From positions 204,310-268,309 of the forward strand of contig JAHJQN010000003.1 of assembly GCA_018819225.1 (NCBI GenBank): DNA of 64,000 nucleotides, given 5' to 3'. Shown here in pieces: positions 39,820 through 47,920 of this stretch. Both the position numbers and the translations under genes were made by a program. How positions within the stretch are numbered: the first letter of the stretch is position 1; every line of letters starts with the position of its first letter. Below the pieces are notes generated by a model. That model searched no databases. It was not told where the DNA came from and was given only the letters and a program-made list of their open reading frames with translations. The DNA comes from Microcaldota archaeon (lineage in GTDB: Archaea > Micrarchaeota > Micrarchaeia > Norongarragalinales > SBBD01).

Positions 39820-40194
39820 ATGGAAAAATTCCTACAACACTTGTCGAAAATGCCGGAAATAGAGATTCGCGAAATCCGTTTCGGGCCTGCACGCGAAGGT
39901 ATCACGCACATGGGCTTTCCGGGATTTGAAATTCGCGTAACGCTCAAGAAACCGGGGAAACCCCCTCAAGGTAAAGCCGACACGCCCGAACGTTATCGGT
40001 TAGCCGTACTCGTTAAACGGGCCCAACACCTTAGCGGGAAAACCACTTCTTTTTCGGCGTTGTCCACGGCGGAAATGCCTCGGGCCAAAGAGCACATCGT
40101 CTTCGCGTCCCACCCCGATGTCACGAATCCGGAACAAGCCATCGCATTGCTTAAAAAGCTGGAGTTGCATCATTTATACGAGGGATCCGCATGA
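39820..40194 (+). CDS. Hypothetical protein, 124 aa
   Basis: Not recognised. It starts MEKFLQHLSKMPEIEIREIRFGPAREGITHMGFPGFEIRVTLKKPGKPP and ends with helices TNPEQAIALLKKLELHHLYEGSA; strands and short helices suggest a compact alpha/beta domain. It sits between the 111-aa gene and prs, overlapping the prs start by 4 nt (ATGA), so translation is coupled to PRPP synthase. Confidence 0.6.
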   Translation: MEKFLQHLSKMPEIEIREIRFGPAREGITHMGFPGFEIRVTLKKPGKPPQGKADTPERYRLAVLVKRAQHLSGKTTSFSALSTAEMPRAKEHIVFASHPDVTNPEQAIALLKKLELHHLYEGSA

Positions 40195-41135
40195 AACTCG
40201 AGCGCATGAAACTGATTACGGGGAACTCGAACGTCACACTCGCCCGAGAAGTGTCGGCGTTCTTAAGCTCGAAGCTTGCGCACTGTACGGTTTCAAGGTT
40301 TTCCGATTCGGAAGTGCACGTGCAAATCGATGAAAGCATTCGCGGATCCGACGTGTTCGTGATCCAAAGCACGTGTCCTCCGGTCAACGATCACCTCATG
40401 GAACTCCTGATCGTGTTGGATGCGTTACGCCGCGCGTCCGCCAGCCGCATCACCGCCGTTATCCCTTATTATGGTTACGCACGCCAAGACCGGAAAGCGC
40501 ATCCCCGCCAACCCATCAGCGCTAAACTCGTTGCGAACTTGATTTCCACTGCCGGGGCCAACCGCGTCATGACCATTGATTTTCACAGCGATCAATTGCA
40601 GGGATTCTTTGACATTCAAGTGGACAACTTGTCTGCCATCAACCTGCTGGCGGACGAATTCGTGAAGCGCCAACGCGGTCCGCTCGTCGTGGTGGCGCCG
40701 GATGTCGGCGGAACCGTCCGAGCGCGACGGTTTGCCAAGCGCGTGAATGCTCCGCTAGCCATCATCGAAAAGCGGCGCCTGAAGCCCAACCAATCCGAGG
40801 TCATGAACGTGATCGGTGACGTGAAAGACAAGCACGCCATACTAGTCGATGACATGATCGATACCGCCGGAACCATCGTGCAAGCAGCGGGCGCCCTCAA
40901 GAATGCAGGGGCTAAAGACGTGTACGCGTGCGCCTCGCACGGCGTCTTTTCCGGATCCGCGTTCGACCGCCTCGACCGAAGCGTGATCAAAGAGGTCATC
41001 GTTACCGACACGATTCCGTTGAGGGGTTCGAAGAAGAAAACCCGTAAAATCCGCCAAGTCGGCGTGGGACAACTCCTGGCGGAAGCGATTCGGAGAACGC
41101 ACGAGGATGAAAGCGTGAGCATCCTCTTCCACTAA
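40191..41135 (+). CDS. prs: Ribose-phosphate pyrophosphokinase (PRPP synthase)
   Basis: Makes PRPP from ribose 5-phosphate and ATP for nucleotide, His and Trp synthesis. Visible motifs: ITGNSNVTLAREVS, the ATP loop PYYGYARQDRKAHPRQPISAK (about 98-118), DFHSDQLQGFFDI (about 133, metal His), VVVAPDVGGTVRARRFAK, and the PRPP loop VDDMIDTAGTI (about 224). 314 aa, the class I size, with the regulatory flexible loop of bacterial-type enzymes. GAGGG upstream of 40191 supports this start over the ATG at 40206. Confidence 0.96.
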   Translation: MKLERMKLITGNSNVTLAREVSAFLSSKLAHCTVSRFSDSEVHVQIDESIRGSDVFVIQSTCPPVNDHLMELLIVLDALRRASASRITAVIPYYGYARQDRKAHPRQPISAKLVANLISTAGANRVMTIDFHSDQLQGFFDIQVDNLSAINLLADEFVKRQRGPLVVVAPDVGGTVRARRFAKRVNAPLAIIEKRRLKPNQSEVMNVIGDVKDKHAILVDDMIDTAGTIVQAAGALKNAGAKDVYACASHGVFSGSAFDRLDRSVIKEVIVTDTIPLRGSKKKTRKIRQVGVGQLLAEAIRRTHEDESVSILFH

Positions 41136-41139
41136 TACC

Positions 41140-41532
41140 CTAATCGATGCGCAACAACTTACCTCCTTTTTCCGAGACACTTAATTTGGGAACGCGGAGC
41201 TCTAACTTCCCGTCTTTAAAGACGGAAATCGCGAGATCCGGATTCACTTCCTCGGGGAAGGGGATCACGCGCTTGAACTCCTCCAAATAGGCAGCTGAAA
41301 ACGTGCTGTCCTCGAAATCCCGCGATTCCTTGCGATGCGTCAACCCCCGTATAGAAACCGAATCCGGATAAACAATGACTTTCAAATCCTCTTTCCGCAT
41401 CCCGTTAACATCCGCTGCAACAATAAACGCGTCCGGTTCCTCCCTTAGCGTCGCGCGAGGAAGCGGTTTCGGCCGTTCAAAAAAGTCAGGATACGCGGGT
41501 TCAAAGCCATCAAAATGCATTAGATCCATCAT
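41140..41532 (-). CDS. hsp20: Small heat-shock protein Hsp20
   Basis: ATP-independent holdase. The alpha-crystallin domain spans about residues 30-120: ATLREEPDAFIVAADVNGMRKEDLKVIVYPDSVSIRG, EFKRVIPFPEEVNPDLAISVFKDGKLELRVPK (with the A-x-x-x-x-G-x-L motif as ISVFKDGKLEL). A C-terminal tail follows. ATG 41532 has GAGGTG (41540-41545) upstream; a GTG at 41541 overlaps that element. Divergent from the regulator-grpE-dnaK operon; the gap carries two AGTA-N3-TACT sites and a TATA box. Confidence 0.93.
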   Translation of the reverse strand: MMDLMHFDGFEPAYPDFFERPKPLPRATLREEPDAFIVAADVNGMRKEDLKVIVYPDSVSIRGLTHRKESRDFEDSTFSAAYLEEFKRVIPFPEEVNPDLAISVFKDGKLELRVPKLSVSEKGGKLLRID

Positions 41533-41560
41533 GCGTAACACCTCATATATATAACAGCAG

Positions 41561-41623
41561 AGTACTTGTTTTGTTAAGTAATTTACTGTTTGTAACCAGT
41601 ATATTACTACAACTATTTATAAA
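41561..41623. promoter_or_regulatory. Heat-shock control region: operator-like repeats and TATA box
   Basis: Two palindromes AGTAATTTACT (41577-41587) and AGTATATTACT (41598-41608) share the form AGTA-N3-TACT and are 21 bp apart, i.e. on the same DNA face. A half-like AGTACT lies at 41561-41566. TTTATAAA at 41616-41623 is symmetric and suits the rightward operon (leaderless); leftward it would give hsp20 a leader of ~60 nt spanning both palindromes. A second AT-rich stretch TATATATAA lies at 41547-41554. Confidence 0.65.
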
Positions 41624-41642
41624 GGTTTCCGTGCATAGTTTA

Positions 41643-42056
41643 ATGAGAAGCCGTATGGCTGAAGAACCCAAAATCATCACCATCAGGCGCATCGAACGCC
41701 CCCGGAGAAGCACGCCGGAAGACGAACTCGACTGGCTATGCAAATGTTTCGGATTTTCGGAACAAGATGATCTGCGAAAACACATCCTGCAGGAAATCTT
41801 GGAAGCCGAGCGCCAAGAACGCGGAGTGCGCAGCCATAACATCAGCATAAAAATGCATGTGACGCGCGGAGGCGCCGTATACCACTTGAACAAAATGATC
41901 GAAAGCGGGCTCATCGTGCGCAACGGAAGGGAATACGAGCTCCGTGGACAGAATCTGGAACAAACGTTGGAGGAAATGGAGGAAGACATGTTGCGCATGT
42001 TCAAGCGCATGCGAAACATTGCCAAGGAACTGGATGAGGACATGGGACTCCAGTAA
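41643..42056 (+). CDS. Winged-helix regulator of the heat-shock operon
   Basis: 137 aa. After a basic N-terminus (IITIRRIERPRRSTPEDE) comes a helical region LDWLCKCFGFSEQDDLRKHILQEILEAERQERG, a winged helix GVRSHNISIKMHVTRGGAVYHLNKMIESGLIVRNGREYELRG, and a long C-terminal helix QNLEQTLEEMEEDMLRMFKRMRNIAKELDED for dimerisation. Family resembles archaeal ArsR-like heat-shock regulators (Phr/HSR1 by analogy only). It is first in the operon with grpE (30 nt later) and dnaK, and is divergent from hsp20, the usual place of a local autorepressor. ATG 41655 (MAEEPK) is an alternative start. Confidence 0.7.
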   Translation: MRSRMAEEPKIITIRRIERPRRSTPEDELDWLCKCFGFSEQDDLRKHILQEILEAERQERGVRSHNISIKMHVTRGGAVYHLNKMIESGLIVRNGREYELRGQNLEQTLEEMEEDMLRMFKRMRNIAKELDEDMGLQ

Positions 42057-42086
42057 TCCGAGTCCAGCCATTGAGAGGATATCACC

Positions 42087-42629
42087 ATGAGCAACGATCG
42101 TCACGCCGAAAATCCGGCACCCGAAAAAAAGGAACTGCCGAAAGAGAAGAGTGCGGAAGAATGCGCGCAGGAGTATTTGACGCGATTGAAATACCTGGCA
42201 GCCGAATTCGATAATTACAAGAAACAAATGGCGAAAGAAAAGGAGAATTGGATGAACGCAGGACAAACGCAGCTCATCGCCGAACTCATACCGACCTTGG
42301 ACGAATTTGATGCCGCCCTGGAATCGATGAAAAAAGCTCCGGTGTCAAACGAGGCCGTTGCCGGTGTGGAAATCGTGCAGAAAAACATGCATCGCATGCT
42401 CCGTGAAAAAGGTTTGAAACAGGTGGAGACTCACGGAAAGCGTTTCGACCCGCACCAGCACGAAGCCATCGCCTATGAAGCGGTCGGAGAACAAGAGCCC
42501 GCGAACCATATTCTCCGCGTGATTCAAACCGGATATGAAATCAATGGAATACTCATCCGACCAGCTCAAGTGGTCGTATCGAAACACAACGCGCCCGAAA
42601 AAGGGGGAAAAAAAGGTGAACCACCATGA
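42087..42629 (+). CDS. grpE: GrpE nucleotide-exchange factor
   Basis: Exchanges ADP for ATP on DnaK. An acidic/charged N-terminus, a long coiled helix ([30 protein letters not shown]) and the C-terminal beta wing ([58 protein letters not shown]) give the normal GrpE order; 180 aa. AGAGGATATCACC precedes the ATG. Its stop overlaps the dnaK ATG by 4 nt. DnaK/GrpE in archaea are of bacterial origin. Confidence 0.95.
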   Translation: MSNDRHAENPAPEKKELPKEKSAEECAQEYLTRLKYLAAEFDNYKKQMAKEKENWMNAGQTQLIAELIPTLDEFDAALESMKKAPVSNEAVAGVEIVQKNMHRMLREKGLKQVETHGKRFDPHQHEAIAYEAVGEQEPANHILRVIQTGYEINGILIRPAQVVVSKHNAPEKGGKKGEPP

Positions 42630-44464
42630 TAGAAAAAATTCTCGGAATCGATTTAGGAACCAGCAACAGCGCCGCCTCCGTCCTCGATGCCGGACGGCCC
42701 ATGATTATTCCAGCCGCCGAAGGCACGACCATCGGCGGAAAAGCGTTTCCGAGCTACGTGGCGTTCACGAAGGAAGGCGACATGCTCGTGGGCGAGCCCG
42801 CTCGCAGACAAATGGTGACGAATCCCGACGGAACCGTCTACGCAGCCAAACGAAAAATCGGATCCGATTTCATTTATTCCATCCGGGGAAAAACGTATAC
42901 GCCTCAACAAATTTCCGCATTTCTGTTGCAGAAGATCAAGAAGGATGCCGAAGCGTTTCTAGGCGTGCCCGTCCGCAAAGCCGTTATCACGGTACCGGCA
43001 TACTTCAACGACAACCAGCGTCAGGCGACGAAAGATGCGGGAACCATTGCCGGACTCGAGGTCGTCCGCATCATCAACGAGCCCACCGCGGCGTCTCTCG
43101 CATTCGGTTTAGACAAAGGCGATAAAGAAGAATTGATCCTCGTCTTCGATTTCGGGGGGGGAACACTCGACGTCACCGTCATGGAGTTCGGAAAAGGCGT
43201 GTTTGAAGTGAAAAGTACGTCGGGAGACACGCAACTCGGCGGCACGGACATGGATAACGTCCTCATCGAATACGTTGCCCAGGAGTTCAGTAAAAAAGAA
43301 GGCGCCGACTTGAGGCAAGACGGGACCGCGATGACGCGATTGCGTGAAGCCGTTGAAAAAGCGAAGATGGAACTCTCGACGACCACCAGCACGGACATCA
43401 ACTTGCCATTCATTACGTCCGTGGGAGGTAAACCCAGGCATCTACAACTCCCCCTCTCTCGCGCCAAGCTCGAGCAGCTCGTGCGCCCGATTGTCGAACG
43501 ATGCCGCAATCCATTACATCGCGCGCTCTCGGATGCGAAACTGGAGGCAACAGACATTAACCGAGTCATTCTCGTGGGAGGACCCACGCGCATGCCGCTC
43601 GTACAACAATTCGTGGAAGAAGAGCTCGGAAAGAAAATCGAGCGCGGCGTGGACCCCATGGAATGCGTGGCCAGTGGGGCTGCCATTCAAGCCGGGGTGC
43701 TCGCTGGTGAAGTCAAGGACGTCCTGCTGCTCGACGTCACCCCCTTATCCCTCGGCATTGAAACGTTGGGCGGGGTATTCACAAAAATTATCGGCCGCAA
43801 CACCACCATTCCCACGAAACACAGCCAAGTGTTTTCAACGGCCGCCGATATGCAAACCGCGGTCGACATTCACGTGCTGCAAGGCGAACGCGCCATGTCG
43901 AAAGACAACGTGGAGCTCGGGCATTTTCAACTCGTTGGCATTCCGCCGGCCCCCCGCGGCATTCCGCAAGTCGAGGTCGCATTCGACATCGATGCGAACG
44001 GGATTCTGCACGTGTTGGCGAAAGACAAGGGAACCGGAAAAGAGCAGAAGATTCAAATCACGGCTCCGCACAAGCTCCCGAAAAGCGACGTGGAACGCAT
44101 GATGAAGGAAGCCGAGCAGTTTGCATCTCAAGACCAGAAACGAAAGGCCGATGTCGACGTCATCAATGAAGCGGACGCCATCGCGTACTCGGCCGAACAG
44201 ATGCTGGAGCAATTCAAGGACAAGATTTCCGCGGAACAGAAAACGAAAATTACGGAGGAAGCGGCCTCGATTCGAAAATTGATCGCGGAAAAGAACACCG
44301 AGGCATTGAAGCCGAAAGTCGATGAAATCAAAAAGCTCGTCCAAAGCATTGGAGCCAGCTTTTACCAACCGCAGCAAGAACCCCATACGCCCCCGAAAGG
44401 AAACGGTTCGGAAAAGATCGTTGACGCCGAGTATTCCGTGGAAGACGAAGAAAAGAAGGACTAG
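42626..44464 (+). CDS. dnaK: Chaperone DnaK (Hsp70)
   Basis: 612 aa. ATPase domain: [17 protein letters not shown] (phosphate 1), [75 protein letters not shown] and [22 protein letters not shown]; linker [19 protein letters not shown]; substrate-binding domain with [32 protein letters not shown]; helical lid to ~580. Compared with E. coli DnaK a stretch near residue 80 is short, the Gram-positive-like form. DnaJ is not in the window. Its stop overlaps that of the convergent gene by 4 nt (CTAG). Confidence 0.97.
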   Translation: MIEKILGIDLGTSNSAASVLDAGRPMIIPAAEGTTIGGKAFPSYVAFTKEGDMLVGEPARRQMVTNPDGTVYAAKRKIGSDFIYSIRGKTYTPQQISAFLLQKIKKDAEAFLGVPVRKAVITVPAYFNDNQRQATKDAGTIAGLEVVRIINEPTAASLAFGLDKGDKEELILVFDFGGGTLDVTVMEFGKGVFEVKSTSGDTQLGGTDMDNVLIEYVAQEFSKKEGADLRQDGTAMTRLREAVEKAKMELSTTTSTDINLPFITSVGGKPRHLQLPLSRAKLEQLVRPIVERCRNPLHRALSDAKLEATDINRVILVGGPTRMPLVQQFVEEELGKKIERGVDPMECVASGAAIQAGVLAGEVKDVLLLDVTPLSLGIETLGGVFTKIIGRNTTIPTKHSQVFSTAADMQTAVDIHVLQGERAMSKDNVELGHFQLVGIPPAPRGIPQVEVAFDIDANGILHVLAKDKGTGKEQKIQITAPHKLPKSDVERMMKEAEQFASQDQKRKADVDVINEADAIAYSAEQMLEQFKDKISAEQKTKITEEAASIRKLIAEKNTEALKPKVDEIKKLVQSIGASFYQPQQEPHTPPKGNGSEKIVDAEYSVEDEEKKD

Positions 44465-45147
44465 CGCTTCCGGTGCCGACGCTGAATGGCGTCGCGGACG
44501 CTCTGGCGGTCCCCTTCCTTCTGCGCCACAAGCTCCCGATACGTCGTCGAGTCCAGTTCGCGCTTCATAAAACGAATGTGAAGTTCTTTCAGCTCGCGAT
44601 CCAAACGCGCCAAGTCCTTCCGCATATCCTTGACTTCCCGACGCGTACGTGTGACGCGTCGGAACCCGAAGAACAATCCGTACGCCCCCACCAATACGAT
44701 GATCGCGCCCACGGCGTAATAAACCGGCAGTCCATCCGGAGGAGCTCGTTGTTGAAACGTCGTCACCTGAACCGGCACGCCCTCAAACAACTCCAATAAG
44801 TACGATCCGGATCCTTGCGCCGATTGAAGGGTCAAACGATACGTTCCGCGGACCGGTGGCGACACCACACAGGAAAACTCGGTGTCTAAAACTCGCGCGC
44901 ACGCGCATGCGGAAGGCCCCGTGCACACGATATCCGTTAACGGAAGGGATACGTTTCCAATCAATGAAAGGGATTCACCGAGCACGACTCCGCCCGGAGG
45001 GTATATCAATGAACGCAATTCAACGACCGGCCTATCTTCTTCCGGAATCAAATCGGTCAGGTTGAGAAAATAGAAATCCGTGAGCTCTTGTTGCGCCAAC
45101 GACGTAGATGCCAGGACGACGAGCAGGATACCCAGGACTCGCCTCAT
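44461..45147 (-). CDS. Type I membrane surface protein with cytoplasmic coiled coil
   Basis: 228 aa: Sec signal [20 protein letters not shown], an extracellular beta-rich domain (about 22-135) with Cys-containing [12 protein letters not shown], one membrane helix ([23 protein letters not shown], ~140-162), then a basic stop-transfer and a long cytoplasmic coiled coil ([52 protein letters not shown]). Family unknown. It overlaps the mini membrane gene upstream by 4 nt, suggesting the two form a complex. Confidence 0.75.
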   Translation of the reverse strand: MRRVLGILLVVLASTSLAQQELTDFYFLNLTDLIPEEDRPVVELRSLIYPPGGVVLGESLSLIGNVSLPLTDIVCTGPSACACARVLDTEFSCVVSPPVRGTYRLTLQSAQGSGSYLLELFEGVPVQVTTFQQRAPPDGLPVYYAVGAIIVLVGAYGLFFGFRRVTRTRREVKDMRKDLARLDRELKELHIRFMKRELDSTTYRELVAQKEGDRQSVRDAIQRRHRKR

Positions 45148-45353
45148 GATTCAAACGCCTTTTTCTCCCGCTTCCACGCATCCAGCTCGTGCTGACCCAC
45201 CGTCTTCTCTTGATCGATAGCGCGTTCCTCGATACGGGATTGCTTTCGGCTCTTCATCCCATACACGTAATGAACGAAGACGAGTACGCCGATCAACAAG
45301 AGAATCACCATACCCATGACTTCCAATAACTTCCAAGTAAACGCGTCCAGCAT
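45144..45353 (-). CDS. Small membrane protein, 69 aa
   Basis: One membrane helix near the N-terminus (LLEVMGMVILLLIGVLVFVHYVYGM) followed by a charged cytoplasmic helix ([36 protein letters not shown]). Its 3' end overlaps the start of the 228-aa surface protein by 4 nt, so the pair is co-translated; the charged tail could pair with that protein's coiled coil. Family not recognised. Confidence 0.65.
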   Translation of the reverse strand: MLDAFTWKLLEVMGMVILLLIGVLVFVHYVYGMKSRKQSRIEERAIDQEKTVGQHELDAWKREKKAFES

Positions 45354-45376
45354 ATGCTCGTCAACGCCTCCGAGAA

Positions 45377-45718
45377 TTAACGTTTGCGCTCTTTTTCGAT
45401 GATCACGGCGGTTCCGTAAGCAAAAATGTCGAGCGTAGCCGGAAGAATCTGCGTGGAACCGAAGGAAACACCGACGACGGCATTCGCCCCATGACGCTTG
45501 GCTTGCGACACGAGCTCGTGCACGATCTCTTTCCGCGCCTCGTTCATCATGTTACGGTACGCGGTCTGTTCCCCTCCGACTAACGACTTCAGAATTTCAA
45601 CGATATCCATCAGAAAATTTTTCGAGCGCGCGGTCGAAGCCCATACGAGACCCCGATACGACTTCACACGATAACCCGGTACGGAATGAAGCGTGGAAAC
45701 CAGCAAATCGTCGGCCAT
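45377..45718 (-). CDS. YbjQ/UPF0145 family protein
   Basis: 113 aa. The pattern LLVSTLHSVPGYRVKSYRGLVWASTARSKNFLMDIVEILKSLVGGEQTAYRNMMNEARKEIVHELVSQAKRHGANAVVGVSFGSTQILPATLDIFAYGTAVIIEK is the complete YbjQ domain (heavy-metal-binding-like fold, pentameric rings), with A-N-A-V-V-G-V as a hallmark. Function in any organism is poorly known. ATG 45718 is chosen because GAGGTGA lies about 9 nt upstream and the start is 5 nt after the cca stop; the longer frame overlaps cca. Confidence 0.9.
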   Translation of the reverse strand: MADDLLVSTLHSVPGYRVKSYRGLVWASTARSKNFLMDIVEILKSLVGGEQTAYRNMMNEARKEIVHELVSQAKRHGANAVVGVSFGSTQILPATLDIFAYGTAVIIEKERKR

Positions 45719-45722
45719 GGTA

Positions 45723-47123
45723 TCATTCACCTCTAAGGTACGCATCTTCCTTGAACACGTAATTCATTAATGCATCGCGCAACGTCTTATTGCGTTTCGC
45801 CTCTATTAATAGGTTTTCTTTCTCGATGAAACGCGCTTTTGAAAACGGCTTGACGAGATGCGACGCCACTGCGTATTGGGGAGGATGCTCGCGCACCTGT
45901 TCCAATAACTGCGTCGCCGTACGCATGGGACGCGGTTCTTCCACAACGACCTTGCTCCCTTCAACAAACGGACCCCGAATGCGTTTGGGATGCGAATCCA
46001 GAAAACGCTCCAAATCCCCGTGGAAATAAACGGGCGGCCCATACACCTTATACAGCTTGCTCGACACCGCGTGCTCCAGCTCCAACAATATGTAGCAAGA
46101 GTCCTTCGAAAGAAAGGATACCGAGTCGTGAACCGTGAAATCCTCGATTTCCAAGTGCTTTCGAAGCGAACGCTCGGTCCGACGGAGTTGCGGCACGAGA
46201 ATATCCGAAACCAATGCGTCCGGGCGCGGGAATTCCGCCAGCACCAACGGCATGCGTTGCCTGAATCCTTTCGTCAATTCGTTAAACGAGCGTCGTTTCG
46301 AAACCGGGAAGAAAAAGCCGCGGCCGGGTTTCGCCGTAAAACGCCTGGCGAGAACAATAAATTTCGCTAGATTTTCCTCGCTCACCGCAGCGCCTGCGTT
46401 TCGCGTCGCGTCAATGAAATCCACGAGAACCAACGGAGACGGAAAGCGGCGCTGCATGTCCTCGGGAATGCCTTCGTAAGCGTTCTCAATGTCCAACAAC
46501 ACCGGCGGCCGCCAGTCCGACACATGCTCCAAAAGAGTAAACAAGTTGCGGAAATTAAGAATCAAGTACTCGCAAACCAAGCCAGAAAACCCTTGCACTT
46601 CCGCCTCGGCACCGTAAATGCCGTGGGACTTCAACAATTTCTTGAGCACGCGCACGTCGCGCCGTTGAAGGGCCGTCAGCTTTTCCTGCAAGTACGTCAT
46701 GTGCAACGGCGTACGATCCACCGCGGAAATGATGCGTTCGCTCTTGGAAATCGTGTAGCACGGAATCACCTCTACTTTATACTGCCGGATGCGCGCTTGA
46801 TAATAGGGGTGTTCCGCGTAATGCATTTCCCACGAAGCGGGAATGGCGGTTTGGAGCGCCTTCCCTAACGTTTTCACCAAATGGTCGCGGCTCTTGTTCT
46901 GCGGAAACCCGACGAACAAGTCGATATCCCGGTCGTTTTTCAGACCCGTATCGCGGGCCGTGGAACCCACGAAGCGCACGGAAACCGTTCCCCCCAACGC
47001 GTCTTCGATACGCGTCGCCAAGCGTCGGGCAAACCGTTTTTCCACGGCCGCTTCCACCGACGAAGGCGTGACGCGTTCGCTCACCCATTCGAAGATCTTC
47101 TCGGCCAATGGTCGTCGATCCAT
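45723..47123 (-). CDS. cca: CCA-adding enzyme, archaeal class I
   Basis: Adds CCA to tRNA 3' ends without a template; needed here because the one tRNA gene in the window does not encode CCA. The catalytic GSTARDTGLKNDRDIDLFV (GS...DxD, about residues 53-71) identifies the class I nucleotidyltransferase; VEVIPCY has the third acidic residue. The central (HMTYLQEKLTALQRRDVRVLKKLLKSHGIYGAEAEVQGFSGLVCEYLI) and tail domains are complete; 466 aa is normal. The ATG at 47123 is 30 nt from the shared TATA box. Confidence 0.95.
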   Translation of the reverse strand: MDRRPLAEKIFEWVSERVTPSSVEAAVEKRFARRLATRIEDALGGTVSVRFVGSTARDTGLKNDRDIDLFVGFPQNKSRDHLVKTLGKALQTAIPASWEMHYAEHPYYQARIRQYKVEVIPCYTISKSERIISAVDRTPLHMTYLQEKLTALQRRDVRVLKKLLKSHGIYGAEAEVQGFSGLVCEYLILNFRNLFTLLEHVSDWRPPVLLDIENAYEGIPEDMQRRFPSPLVLVDFIDATRNAGAAVSEENLAKFIVLARRFTAKPGRGFFFPVSKRRSFNELTKGFRQRMPLVLAEFPRPDALVSDILVPQLRRTERSLRKHLEIEDFTVHDSVSFLSKDSCYILLELEHAVSSKLYKVYGPPVYFHGDLERFLDSHPKRIRGPFVEGSKVVVEEPRPMRTATQLLEQVREHPPQYAVASHLVKPFSKARFIEKENLLIEAKRNKTLRDALMNYVFKEDAYLRGE

Positions 47124-47152
47124 GCCCCTCTCGATAGCATTAGTTCCTCCGC

Positions 47153-47160
47153 TTTAAAAG
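47153..47160. promoter_or_regulatory. Shared TATA box for divergent genes cca and the SDR gene
   Basis: TTTAAAAG inside the near-palindrome GCTTTAAAAGC. It is 22 nt before the SDR ATG (47183) and 30 nt before the cca ATG (47123). It is the only box in the 59-bp gap. Confidence 0.55.
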
Positions 47161-47182
47161 CATTAGCCGCCTCTGAAGACTC

Positions 47183-47920
47183 ATGCGCTTAAAAGGTCAA
47201 GTCGCACTCGTGACCGGGGGATCGCGCGGTATCGGAAAAGCCATTGTGCAACGCTTTGCGAAAGAAGGAGCCACCGTGGCGTTCACGTATCACCACTCCA
47301 AGAAAAGTGCCGAAGCCGTATTAGAATCCATCACGCGCGACGGAGGTAAGGGAGCGATATGGAAATGCGACGTGGCCAAGCGAAATGAAGTGCAGACATT
47401 CGTGGAATCCGCAGTCAAACGCTTTGGAAGACTCGACATTCTCGTCAACAATGCGGGAACCGTTAAACCCGTTAACGATTTGGACGCAACGGAAACCCTC
47501 TGGGATGACATGCTGGCGATCCATTTGAAAGGCGTCTATTTCGGCATTCAGTCCGCGGTTCCGTTCATGAAAAGAAACGGGAAGATCATCAACGTGTCTT
47601 CCGCGGCCGCCATCAAGGGAACGCAAGTCAGCCTGCCGTACGCGGCGGCAAAAGCCGGAGTCATACTGCTCACGAAGCAGCTTTCCCGCACGCTGGGAGA
47701 AAAAGGGATTACGATCAATGCCATCGCTCCCGGCCCCATCGAAACGGATTTACTGAAATCGTTCGGTGCCCCCGGAAGACGCGAGGAATGGATTCGCGAC
47801 ATTCCGTTGCATCGTCTGGGTCAACCCGACGATATTGCGAACATCGCGCTATTTCTCGCATCGCAGGAAAGTGGGTTCATCACCGGACAGACCTTGATCG
47901 CGGATGGAGGAAGACGTTAA
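47183..47920 (+). CDS. Short-chain dehydrogenase/reductase, FabG-like
   Basis: Classical SDR, 245 aa. NAD(P) loop TGGSRGIGKAI (residues 11-21), NNAG (about 89), catalytic Ser-Tyr-Lys as INVSSAAA and YAAAK (Y-x3-K, about 153-157), then INAIAPGPIETD and the C-terminal ITGQTLIADGG. The sequence is closest to 3-oxoacyl-ACP reductase or glucose-1-dehydrogenase-like SDRs; the real substrate is unknown, and no other fatty-acid genes are near. Leaderless from the shared TATA box. Confidence 0.88.
   Translation: MRLKGQVALVTGGSRGIGKAIVQRFAKEGATVAFTYHHSKKSAEAVLESITRDGGKGAIWKCDVAKRNEVQTFVESAVKRFGRLDILVNNAGTVKPVNDLDATETLWDDMLAIHLKGVYFGIQSAVPFMKRNGKIINVSSAAAIKGTQVSLPYAAAKAGVILLTKQLSRTLGEKGITINAIAPGPIETDLLKSFGAPGRREEWIRDIPLHRLGQPDDIANIALFLASQESGFITGQTLIADGGRR

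Noticed and set aside
42535..43125. 196-codon rightward frame across the grpE-dnaK junction
   Set aside because: Arg/His-rich shadow of dnaK in another phase.
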